A stretch of DNA of 5,667 nucleotides. Origin: Acidimicrobiia bacterium (GTDB lineage Bacteria > Actinomycetota > Acidimicrobiia > Acidimicrobiales > Ilumatobacteraceae). Every line of letters starts with the position of its first letter. Positions within the stretch are counted from its first letter, which is position 1. The notes under the pieces are model-generated. The model saw only the letters and a list, made by a program, of their open reading frames with translations, was not told where the DNA came from and searched no databases. The stretch is from contig RHCK01000122.1 in the NCBI GenBank assembly GCA_010030605.1, positions 1 through 5,667 of the forward strand, in the 5' to 3' direction. A program made the position numbers and the translations under genes. Positions 1 through 5,667 of this stretch are shown here, piece by piece.

Positions 1-579
1 TCCGCGCTGCAACAAACCAAGAACGATGGCCAATTCGGCATTCGAGGCCGTGGTGGGATCGGGAACCTCGCCCGACTTCTCGTATTCGACACCCTTGTGC
101 AACAACAACGTGGCATCGCCACCATCGTCGAGGATCATGTTCGGACCGTCACCGTCGGGCCACGTCATCATCTGCTCGGTGCACCACCAGTACTCCTCGA
201 GCGTCTCACCCTTCCACGCGAAAACGGGTACTCCCGCCGGATTCTCGACCGTGCCATTCGGACCAACGGCCACCGCAGCTGCCGCATGATCCTGGGTGGA
301 GAAGATGTTGCACGACGCCCAGCGCACCTCTGCTCCGAGCTCCACGAGTGTTTCGATGAGCACCGCGGTCTGAATGGTCATGTGCAAGGAACCCGAAATA
401 CGAGCACCCTTCAACGGCTTGGTCGCGCCGTATTCCTTGCGCAACGCGCGCAAGCCCGGCATTTCGTGTTCGGCCAAATGAATCTCTTTGCGACCGAAGG
501 GCGCCATCGAGAGATCGGCGACGCGGAAGTCCTTGCGCGCGGCCATCGAGGACGTTGATGAAGATGAAGTGGACGACAT
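1..579 (-). CDS. ahcY: Adenosylhomocysteinase (S-adenosyl-L-homocysteine hydrolase), N-terminal 193 residues, truncated by window edge
   Basis: This cytosolic NAD-dependent enzyme reversibly splits S-adenosylhomocysteine into adenosine and homocysteine, relieving product inhibition of methyltransferases and feeding the methionine cycle. The visible part is the start of the substrate-binding domain. It carries GSLHMTIQTA (residues 63-72; His66 and Thr68 match the family's substrate-binding His/Thr), NIFSTQDHAAAA (91-102), the EEYWWCTEQ segment (128-136) and LDDGGD (150-155), which holds the conserved substrate-binding Asp. The NAD-binding domain lies outside the window. The frame is open to base 1 with no stop, and the last residues (about 171-193) seem to enter the extra segment found in mycobacterial-type enzymes. 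The start at 579 is chosen because AAGGAG lies 5 bases upstream. A Met at residue 12 (codon at 546) lacks a ribosome binding site. The first 11 residues are a Ser/Thr-only low-complexity tail that may be dispensable. It is preceded by a 137-base leader and probably has its own promoter. The family assignment is certain. Confidence 0.97.
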   Translation of the reverse strand, partial: MSSTSSSSTSSMAARKDFRVADLSMAPFGRKEIHLAEHEMPGLRALRKEYGATKPLKGARISGSLHMTIQTAVLIETLVELGAEVRWASCNIFSTQDHAAAAVAVGPNGTVENPAGVPVFAWKGETLEEYWWCTEQMMTWPDGDGPNMILDDGGDATLLLHKGVEYEKSGEVPDPTTASNAELAIVLGLLQRG

Positions 580-584
580 GGTGA

Positions 585-590
585 CTCCTT
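585..590 (-). promoter_or_regulatory. Ribosome binding site of ahcY
   Basis: AAGGAG reads on the minus strand 5 bases before the ATG at 579. It is a near-perfect Shine-Dalgarno sequence and fixes the start at 579 in preference to the in-frame ATG at 546, which has none. Confidence 0.8.
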
Positions 591-610
591 GGGGATGCGA
601 TGGGTATGGA

Positions 611-633
611 CGGGAAAGACGAAGCCTTTCCCG
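611..633 (-). promoter_or_regulatory. Hairpin in the ahcY leader, about 20 bases before its ribosome binding site
   Basis: On the minus strand CGGGAAAG and CTTTCCCG form a perfect 8-base-pair stem around the 7-base loop GCTTCGT. Inside the loop a further G-U and C-G pair are possible. No T-run follows, so it does not look like an intrinsic terminator. It sits within the probable 5' untranslated region of ahcY and could stabilise the mRNA or be part of a larger regulatory fold. Just before it, GGCC-CC-GGCC (634-643) is also self-complementary and could pair in an alternative structure. The stem is read directly; any regulatory role is inference. Confidence 0.5.
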
Positions 634-651
634 GGCCGGGGCCTGCTGGCA

Positions 652-677
652 CCGATCTGTCAGCCCGATGGGGTCAG
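652..677 (-). repeat. Imperfect tandem direct repeat in the ahcY promoter/leader
   Basis: On the minus strand CTGACCCCATCGG (677 to 665) is followed after one base by CTGACAGATCGG (663 to 652). Both share CTGAC and ATCGG with a 3- or 2-base centre. A third, weaker version, CTGACGATCC, lies at 720 to 711 across the stop codon of the preceding gene. The pair abuts the possible -10 element, a position where a repressor could bind. The repeat is visible; an operator function is conjecture, and short GC-rich repeats of this kind can arise by chance. Confidence 0.35.
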
Positions 678-681
678 TGTA
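676..681 (-). promoter_or_regulatory. Possible -10 element of an ahcY promoter
   Basis: TACACT reads on the minus strand and fits the TAnnnT pattern of actinobacterial housekeeping promoters. It would put the transcript start near 669, giving a leader of about 90 bases. No recognisable -35 hexamer stands 16-18 bases upstream, and there is no TGn extension directly before it. The call rests on position and one hexamer only. Confidence 0.25.
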
Positions 682-686
682 GACAA

Positions 687-707
687 CCGCACTCGTCTGC
701 GAGGCGG
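687..707 (-). terminator. Hairpin just after the Trm112-like gene, weak terminator candidate
   Basis: The minus strand reads CCGCCTCG, loop CAGA, CGAG, a bulged T, then GCGG: an 8-base-pair GC-rich stem with one bulge, starting 9 bases after the stop codon at 717. It is followed by TTGTCT, only a poor U-tract. Its place at the end of the four-gene run fits termination or 3'-end protection of the operon transcript. The lack of a real T-run means read-through into ahcY is quite possible. Confidence 0.4.
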
Positions 708-716
708 ATGGGATCG

Positions 717-953
717 TCAGGACCGACCGGTGGTGCGAATGCCCGACGCGGCGATCTTGGCCATGATCCGCTCGTGTTCGGCGTCGGACACAACCTCGGA
801 CTCGTCGACCAACATGACCGCGATTCCTTCCCGAACCTGATAACGACGCTTCAAACGCGCGTTGTACAACGCGTTCTCGTCGTCGAGGACGTGAAGCGGT
901 CCCTTATCGATCGGGCAAGCCAACACGGTCAAAAGTTCGGGGTCGAGGGGCAT
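717..953 (-). CDS. Trm112/UPF0434 (YcaR-like) family small protein, 78 residues
   Basis: The protein starts MPLDPELLTVLACPIDKGPL and continues with YNARLKRRYQVREGIAVMLVDE, the two hallmarks of bacterial Trm112-like proteins: CPxxKGPL near the N-terminus, then an aromatic/basic stretch leading to GIxVMLxDEA-like residues. In eukaryotes and archaea Trm112 is a zinc-binding partner that stabilises S-adenosylmethionine-dependent methyltransferases; the bacterial versions are poorly characterised. Here the only cysteine is Cys13 (CPID, not CPxC), so zinc binding of the classical kind is not expected. The last 20 or so residues are a helical, then basic tail beyond the core of about 60 residues. 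The start at 953 is preferred over an in-frame ATG at 974 because GGAG lies 6 bases upstream and homology begins there. It lies 37 bases after manB and should be co-transcribed with it, the usual actinobacterial neighbourhood. The family is clear, the function is not. Confidence 0.88.
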   Translation of the reverse strand: MPLDPELLTVLACPIDKGPLHVLDDENALYNARLKRRYQVREGIAVMLVDESEVVSDAEHERIMAKIAASGIRTTGRS

Positions 954-959
954 GGTGAT

Positions 960-963
960 CTCC
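960..963 (-). promoter_or_regulatory. Ribosome binding site deciding the Trm112-like start
   Basis: GGAG (within CGGAGA) on the minus strand ends 6 bases before the ATG at 953. It lies inside the seven extra codons that a start at 974 would add, and so favours the shorter protein. Confidence 0.65.
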
Positions 964-990
964 GATGGTAACAAGGTTGGGACGCGGTGG

Positions 991-2355
991 TCAGACCGAG
1001 GTGATGGCGGCCAGCAACTCGGCGACCTTGTCGTCGCACGAATCGCGATCGGGCGCCTCGAGGTTGAGACGCAACAACGGTTCGGTGTTGGACGGCCGCA
1101 GATTGAACCACCACGGTCCGCAATCGACCGTCAGGCCGTCGAGACGATCTTGTGGGTACGAGGAGAACTGTCGCGACACTGCTTCGATGACCGCCACGGG
1201 ATCGTCGACCTGAGTGTTGATCTCACCGCTGGACGAATATCGCTCGTACGGCAACCGCATCTCGGACAGCGGCGCACCCGAAAGACTCATTTCCTCCAAC
1301 ATCAACATGGTGGCAATGAGACCGCTATCGGCACGGTAATTGTCGCGGAAGTAATAGTGCGCCGAATGCTCGCCTCCGAACACCGCGCCCGTTTCGGCCA
1401 TCACTTGCTTGATGAAGGAGTGACCAACCTTGGTGCGAACGGGATTGCCACCGCGTTCACGAACGACTTCGGAGACGGCCCGACTGCAAATGAGATTGTG
1501 CAGGATGGTGGCACCCGGGTTCTTGCGCAACATCCCGGCGGCGAGAATCGCGGTGGTCGTGGAGCCCGACAATCCGCGTCCGAGTTCATCGACCACGAAG
1601 ACTCGGTCGGCATCGCCGTCGAATGCCAATCCGACGTCGAATCCACCGGCCGTCACTCGCGCCTGAAGATCTCGCTGGTTCGCCGATTGCAACGGGTCGG
1701 CCGGATGATTGGGGAATGTTCCGTCGAGCTCGGGGTACATGACCTCGATCTCGAGTCGAGGCAGACGTTCGAACACGGCGGGGACGACCAGACCGCCCAT
1801 GCCATTGGCCGTGTCGGCCACGACCCGCATGGGTCGCAACGTCGATGGGTCGATAAAGGACACCACATGATCGGCGAACGACGACAAGAGATCTCGTTCC
1901 GTGGTTCGACCAGCGCGAGCCGCGGGCGCGAATGTCTCGCCCTCGAGAACTCGTCGGGCGACATCCTTGATGTCGGCCAAACCGGTGTCGACTCCGATGG
2001 GGCGTGCACCGGCGAGACAAAGTTTCGCCCCGTTGTATTGCGCCGGATTGTGCGAGGCGGTGAAGATCGCACCCGGAGCATCCAGACGCCCGGCGGCGAA
2101 GTACATCATGTCGGTCGAGGCCAATCCGATGTCGATGACATCGATGCCGTGCTCCATGAGTCCCCGCGCGAACGCCTCGACCAATTCGGGCCCCGACGGA
2201 CGCATGTCTCGACCGACGATGGCCACCGAGGCCGAGGTGAACTTGGCGAAACCGACACCCAACGCGTACGCCACGTCGGCGTCCAATTGGTCCGGAACGG
2301 TGCCCCGAATGTCGTAGGCCTTCACGATCTGTTCGAGTTGAGCACTGGTGGCCAT
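991..2355 (-). CDS. manB: Phosphomannomutase/phosphoglucomutase (alpha-D-phosphohexomutase family), 454 residues
   Basis: This cytosolic enzyme interconverts mannose-6-phosphate and mannose-1-phosphate (many homologues also act on glucose phosphates), supplying GDP-mannose for mannosylated envelope lipids and glycans. All four domain signatures are present and intact: KAYDIRG (12-18) at the N-terminus; the catalytic loop TASHNP (99-104) with Ser101 as the phosphorylated residue; the magnesium loop DGDADR (246-251); the sugar-specificity loop GEHSAHYYF (328-336); and the phosphate-binding loop RPSNTEP (420-426). Length matches the family norm of about 450-460. The start is well fixed, since an in-frame TGA lies three codons before the ATG and a modest Shine-Dalgarno-like AGGGTGA lies at 2371-2365. 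It follows the large membrane protein gene by 41 bases and precedes the Trm112-like gene by 37, implying one transcript. manB followed by a Trm112-like gene is a familiar actinobacterial order. Mannose preference over glucose is inferred from context. Confidence 0.95.
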   Translation of the reverse strand: MATSAQLEQIVKAYDIRGTVPDQLDADVAYALGVGFAKFTSASVAIVGRDMRPSGPELVEAFARGLMEHGIDVIDIGLASTDMMYFAAGRLDAPGAIFTASHNPAQYNGAKLCLAGARPIGVDTGLADIKDVARRVLEGETFAPAARAGRTTERDLLSSFADHVVSFIDPSTLRPMRVVADTANGMGGLVVPAVFERLPRLEIEVMYPELDGTFPNHPADPLQSANQRDLQARVTAGGFDVGLAFDGDADRVFVVDELGRGLSGSTTTAILAAGMLRKNPGATILHNLICSRAVSEVVRERGGNPVRTKVGHSFIKQVMAETGAVFGGEHSAHYYFRDNYRADSGLIATMLMLEEMSLSGAPLSEMRLPYERYSSSGEINTQVDDPVAVIEAVSRQFSSYPQDRLDGLTVDCGPWWFNLRPSNTEPLLRLNLEAPDRDSCDDKVAELLAAITSV

Positions 2356-2396
2356 GACGATGAGTCACCCTATCGGGAGGGTTCGGCTCGCTTGGT

Positions 2397-4997
2397 TCAG
2401 GTTGCGGCAAGGTCGGTCTTGACCTGCCGATTTGCACGACGATCACGACGAAACATGACGACTGCCGCCACGATTCCCCCGATACTCAGCAAGTACGCGA
2501 ATCGGTCGACGAGACTGGGCTGAAACTCCATGGTGACAGATGTACTCGTCGGTACGACGACCATCATGTTGGGTGCGACGCGATACGGGCCCTGTGCTCC
2601 GGAAACCTTCCAATTGGGGAAGTAACTGACCCGCACCAGCACCGGCACGCCCGTGCGGTCGACGTCGAACTTCACCGACTCTTCTCCGATGTCGACGTTG
2701 GTGATCGACACCGGTTCCAAATCCACGACGTCGACGTTCTCGGTGGGCACGACGACGTCGACCTTGCGAGAGTCGGATCCCGGTTCTCCTTCGCGGCGAC
2801 TCATGTCGATGTCGACCGCAACTCGTTGCCATTCGTCCGGGCCGTCGGAGGCGGGCAACGCATTCCATTCGGAACGGTTCTGCAACCAACTCGTGCCGAG
2901 TTCCAGCCATCGCTCGCGCTGATCACCCGAACGCGACGCGACGACGAACGGTCGAACCGTCAGGGGAACCACGATGTCGGATTCGGTCACTTCGTAAATT
3001 CTCCATGGTCCCGACGACGTGACGAACACCAAACCGCCATCGGTCTCGGCGACCGCGTCGGCCTTGGTGATCGCTTCGGGAGTGACGGCCATGTAATAGC
3101 GAATACCCAACTCGCGCATGTACGAGACACCCACCTCGGCGTCGTTGTTCACGTATCGCAATTCGCGCACCGGATTCGATGATTGTTTCGACATGGCTCC
3201 CGCGGCGAGGAAGTGGTACGGCGTGGTTCCGGCGGCCTCGAAGAACAACCCTTCGCTCGAACCGATGCACCCATCGGTCCAGAACGGCAACAACATCAGC
3301 GCCATCGTGGTTCCGTACTTGTCGTTGCCTTCGTAGTTCTCCCAGAGCGCTCGGCCGCAGCCAGAGTCCTGTCCCAGCGACTCCATGGTTTTCACGAGAT
3401 CGTGATACTCACCGTAGGACGAACGCCCTTCGTAACCACTGAAGTTCCATTTGGCCCAGCCGTCGACGAAACCCTTGTCGCTCGCCTGCCCCTCGAACGG
3501 TCCCCAGTTGTATTCGGCACCTTGACCCTCATCGGAGATACTTCCCAAGGGCAGCACTTGGAAGCGCCAACCGAGAGTGATCATCACCAACACGGCCCCC
3601 ACGATCGCCGTGATCGTGCGCGTGCGGAACAGGCGACGTTCATGTGAGGCCTCGAAAACCTCCAGCGATGCCGCAAGAGTTGGCTCGGGTGCCGATGACT
3701 CCGGCACGGATGCTTCGACCGCTACCGGCTGTTGGACGCGCGCCGCAGAACGTTTCGCGAACTGCTCGAGATGAACCAATCGGGCGATCGCCGACACGCC
3801 TTCGATCGCACCGATACCGGCCAACAAATACCGGCACATATTCAACATCGGTAGCAAACGCGGATTCCAAAGCAGTCCGATCACCGGGAGGCTGTCGTTG
3901 AAGAGATACACGAATGCCGCGAAGACCAATCCGGTGACGCCGAGCCACACGCCGGCGATGTTGCGCTTGGCGATCATCGCAGCGAACCCGACGATCGCCA
4001 AGGTCATGATGAGGAAGTTCCAGAATGGTGGCAGCGCGAAGAACATGCCCCAGTACGACGAGAACGACCCGTTGCCTGGCTCGCCCTTGTACTTCATGTC
4101 CGTCATGTAGGCATGGTTCAAAAGGAACGGAAGTATCCAGAACGCCGAGAGAAGCGCACCGGTTCCGGCCGTGGTGACGAACCATTTCCAGCGCGATCTG
4201 TCGATCCAGAGCAACGCCATCAGCAGCAAACCGACCGCGACATAGATGGCCACGATGCCGTGGCACAGCACCGCGAGCGCCATGAACACCGCCGCCGACA
4301 CTCGGTGACGTCCGTTCTGAAGTCCGCGAGCGAAGAAGCCGAAGGCCAACATGGCGAACGACAGCGCGATCGAGAACGAGAACTCTCCCGCCATGGTCGA
4401 CGCGACGTTGCCGCCGTAAATGGTGTAACTCTCGTCCAACAGATACACGAGTCCGATCACGGCGAACACTTCGGGGATCGGATACGCGAAACGTGCCAAA
4501 CGTCCGAACGCCCAGCAACACACGGGAAGCGTGACGATGCCCGCCACCGCGACGATCTTGAACGCCACTCCGTACGGCAGCACCACGTTCAATGCGACGA
4601 TGAACAACGCGGGCACGACCATGTAGAAGCGGTAGACGGGCAAACCCGAATACCAGTCCATCGACCATCCGTTGAGTTTCCATGGCAGCAAGTGATCCCG
4701 CAGGTACGCGGGTCCCCACACGTGCGCCCCCATATCGCCGCCGGTTGGGGTTGTATCTTTCAACACCAGTGACGGTTGCACCACTTTGATGGCGACGAGA
4801 GTGCTGATACCCACCAGCGCCACGCGCACCCAGAAGATGACGAGACGTCGACGTTCCCAACCCTCGAACGGATTGCGCAGCTTTCCCACAAGGGATTGCG
4901 AAAGAGAGCGCCGCGCGGATTCGGTCGCGGAATGGTCGACTTCCACGTCGTCCGATGAGTCGGTTTCGCTCGTGCCGTCGACCATACGAGTTCCCAT
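2397..4997 (-). CDS. Large multi-pass membrane protein, PTPS-related/GT-C-like, putative envelope glycosyltransferase, 866 residues
   Basis: The architecture is a hydrophilic acidic tail (1-45), a first membrane helix (about 52-72), an outer loop with GGDMGAH (86-92), then about ten hydrophobic segments up to about 400. A low-complexity Ala/Pro/Glu linker (about 415-455), another helix (461-478), a large soluble domain (about 480-830) and a last helix (about 832-849) ending in a basic tail complete it. The GGDMGAH loop, YSGLPVYRFY (116-125), the AGEF segment (203-206) and LCHG (244-247) match the pattern of membrane proteins called 6-pyruvoyl-tetrahydropterin-synthase-related, a name that says nothing about their chemistry. 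The layout resembles GT-C enzymes, which use polyprenyl-phosphate sugars and carry an acidic residue in the first outer loop; Asp88 would be the candidate. SYFPNWKVSG (791-800) before the last helix resembles the C-terminal domain of YfhO-like membrane proteins. Neighbouring manB fits a mannosyl-donor role, but substrate and activity are unknown. The start is uncertain: Met5 at 4985 has a better GGGA spacing than the ATG at 4997. Confidence 0.85.
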   Translation of the reverse strand: MGTRMVDGTSETDSSDDVEVDHSATESARRSLSQSLVGKLRNPFEGWERRRLVIFWVRVALVGISTLVAIKVVQPSLVLKDTTPTGGDMGAHVWGPAYLRDHLLPWKLNGWSMDWYSGLPVYRFYMVVPALFIVALNVVLPYGVAFKIVAVAGIVTLPVCCWAFGRLARFAYPIPEVFAVIGLVYLLDESYTIYGGNVASTMAGEFSFSIALSFAMLAFGFFARGLQNGRHRVSAAVFMALAVLCHGIVAIYVAVGLLLMALLWIDRSRWKWFVTTAGTGALLSAFWILPFLLNHAYMTDMKYKGEPGNGSFSSYWGMFFALPPFWNFLIMTLAIVGFAAMIAKRNIAGVWLGVTGLVFAAFVYLFNDSLPVIGLLWNPRLLPMLNMCRYLLAGIGAIEGVSAIARLVHLEQFAKRSAARVQQPVAVEASVPESSAPEPTLAASLEVFEASHERRLFRTRTITAIVGAVLVMITLGWRFQVLPLGSISDEGQGAEYNWGPFEGQASDKGFVDGWAKWNFSGYEGRSSYGEYHDLVKTMESLGQDSGCGRALWENYEGNDKYGTTMALMLLPFWTDGCIGSSEGLFFEAAGTTPYHFLAAGAMSKQSSNPVRELRYVNNDAEVGVSYMRELGIRYYMAVTPEAITKADAVAETDGGLVFVTSSGPWRIYEVTESDIVVPLTVRPFVVASRSGDQRERWLELGTSWLQNRSEWNALPASDGPDEWQRVAVDIDMSRREGEPGSDSRKVDVVVPTENVDVVDLEPVSITNVDIGEESVKFDVDRTGVPVLVRVSYFPNWKVSGAQGPYRVAPNMMVVVPTSTSVTMEFQPSLVDRFAYLLSIGGIVAAVVMFRRDRRANRQVKTDLAAT
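2725..2762 (-). repeat. 11-base direct repeat inside the membrane-protein gene
   Basis: ACGACGTCGAC (plus-strand sense) occurs at 2725-2735 and again at 2752-2762, 27 bases (nine codons) apart and so in frame. It encodes the twin VDVV stretches at residues 746-749 and 755-758 of the soluble domain. It most likely reflects repeated beta-strand sequence plus codon bias, not a mobile or regulatory element. Confidence 0.5.
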
Positions 4998-5033
4998 CCT
5001 GCCACGAATGCGCGCGTGCCGCGGTGCGCCCGC

Positions 5034-5667
5034 TCAGGCCACCAGCATCAAGCCGACGGCGTTGAAGCCGACGTGAGCGAGTATTCCCATACCGAGCCGT
5101 CCGGTCCGCATGAAACAGGTGCCGAGCACCAAACCGAACAAGAACAGACCGGGGAACTCGATGGCCTGGAGATGAACGAAGGCGAAAAATGCTGCGGCAG
5201 CGACCAGCGCGACGACTTCATTGAGCCGAGACTGAAGAGCTTGTTGAATCATGCCGCGGTAGACGATCTCCTCGACCACCGGTGCCCCGACGGCGACGAT
5301 CAACACGAGCACAACCACCCATCGGCCCTCGGCGCGGTCCCACAATTCCTGCGCACGCTCGGACAGTCGGTCGGTGGCGAACGTCTCGGGCCACAACCGT
5401 CGAAGGGGCCAGTAGAGCGCCGGCACCAGTGCCAATTGTGAGACGACTCCCAGCGGCAAACCGATCATGTCGATCGGGCGAAACGAGAGCCGAAGATCGT
5501 CGGCGAATCGACCGGATCCGAATCGCCGCGAAACGACGACGGTGGCCACGATGAAGGCGAACCACAGCGTCACTGCCGACAGTGCGGTGACACTGGTCGG
5601 CCACAGATCCGATGATTCACCGGAATGCCCACTCAGTCCCAACACGAGCGATTGCAACGGAAGTGCG
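5034..5667 (-). CDS. CPBP-family intramembrane metalloprotease (CAAX protease/Abi type), 5' end outside window
   Basis: This polytopic membrane protein has all three active-site motifs of the CPBP/Abi (Rce1-like) protease family. Counting from the codon at 5657 they are EEIVYR (Glu129, Glu130, Arg134), FAFVH (Phe158 to His162) and HVGFN (His195, Asn199). Hydrophobic segments lie at about 23-43, 63-84, 113-129, 147-163, 168-182 and 188-206. Family members cleave peptides within the membrane by a glutamate/histidine mechanism; bacterial roles include bacteriocin immunity and membrane-protein processing, and no substrate can be named here. The frame stays open past the TTG at 5657 to the window edge, reading Ala-Leu-Pro-Leu, so the true start is probably upstream and the N-terminus is missing. 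The gene ends 36 bases before the large membrane protein gene with no terminator-like structure between them, consistent with co-transcription. Family membership is firm, since the catalytic residues are complete. Confidence 0.92.
   Translation of the reverse strand, partial: ALPLQSLVLGLSGHSGESSDLWPTSVTALSAVTLWFAFIVATVVVSRRFGSGRFADDLRLSFRPIDMIGLPLGVVSQLALVPALYWPLRRLWPETFATDRLSERAQELWDRAEGRWVVVLVLIVAVGAPVVEEIVYRGMIQQALQSRLNEVVALVAAAAFFAFVHLQAIEFPGLFLFGLVLGTCFMRTGRLGMGILAHVGFNAVGLMLVA

Larger units (their letters stand above)
717..5667 (-). other. Predicted transcription unit: protease, GT-C-like protein, manB, Trm112-like
   Basis: Four same-strand genes are separated by 36, 41 and 37 bases, and no hairpin with a T-run is visible in any of these gaps. 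The first real gap is the 137 bases before ahcY. The promoter would lie outside the window, above 5667. Grouping by spacing is inference; internal promoters cannot be excluded. Confidence 0.6.

Noticed and set aside
580..669. Known SAH or SAM riboswitch before ahcY
   Set aside because: I looked for the conserved SAH riboswitch core and for SAM-I/IV-type features. A short GGTGCCAG...GCCCCGG stretch is superficially similar to SAM-IV, but the rest of the required core is missing. A covariance-model scan would settle it.
954..974. Longer start for the Trm112-like protein at 974
   Set aside because: The seven extra residues lie outside the family pattern, and the good ribosome binding site (960-963) falls inside them.
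952..2523. Open frame of 523 codons on the plus strand, opposite manB
   Set aside because: It is the antisense shadow of a strongly supported gene in GC-rich DNA. The product is rich in Arg, Gly and His, resembles no family I recognise and has no clear ribosome binding site.
4113..4772. Plus-strand open frame of 219 codons opposite the membrane-protein gene
   Set aside because: Its composition is dominated by His, Arg, Glu and Gln, as expected from reading hydrophobic codons antisense. No start signal or family match is seen.
3640..4860. Open frame of 406 codons on the minus strand in a second frame of the membrane-protein gene
   Set aside because: Its product is Arg/Gly/His-rich and lacks membrane segments or motifs, while the overlapping frame gives a coherent multi-pass protein. 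It is a frame shadow.
5655..5657. TTG at 5657 as the true start of the CPBP protease
   Set aside because: The frame continues without a stop to the window edge and no ribosome binding site can be seen in the ten remaining bases. The family usually has more N-terminal sequence, so the gene is treated as truncated by the window.

Overview
The window is a compact, GC-rich bacterial chromosome segment in which every supportable gene lies on the minus strand, so the genes are transcribed from high to low coordinates. Gene content and order (phosphomannomutase, Trm112-like protein, S-adenosylhomocysteine hydrolase, with an actinobacterial-type hydrolase sequence) point to an actinobacterium. An Acidimicrobiia-like lineage is my best guess, but that is an impression from protein style and was not tested. 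No mobile element, CRISPR array, rRNA or tRNA was seen, and no stretch over 300 bases lacks a gene.

Layout in transcription order: (1) 5667-5034, a CPBP/CAAX-type intramembrane protease that begins outside the window; (2) 4997-2397, a very large multi-pass membrane protein of the PTPS-related, GT-C-like type; (3) 2355-991, phosphomannomutase/phosphoglucomutase (manB); (4) 953-717, a small Trm112/UPF0434-type protein; (5) 579-1, the N-terminal 193 residues of adenosylhomocysteinase (ahcY), which runs off the window. Genes 1-4 are separated by only 36, 41 and 37 bases and look like one operon. A 137-base gap before ahcY holds two hairpins, a possible -10 element and an imperfect direct repeat. 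It is the only real regulatory region in the window.

Phosphomannomutase makes mannose-1-phosphate for GDP-mannose and, through it, polyprenyl-phosphate-mannose. The large membrane protein resembles lipid-linked-sugar glycosyltransferases of the GT-C fold, so the two could serve one cell-envelope glycosylation pathway. AhcY removes S-adenosylhomocysteine, the inhibitory by-product of methyl transfer. Trm112 proteins are known in eukaryotes and archaea as methyltransferase partners, so the Trm112-ahcY adjacency is suggestive, though unproven for this bacterial version.

Most of the window is ordinary conserved actinobacterial housekeeping. The parts worth a second look are the uncharacterised membrane protein with its neighbours and the ahcY leader. 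I saw no clear sign of a wholly new system.
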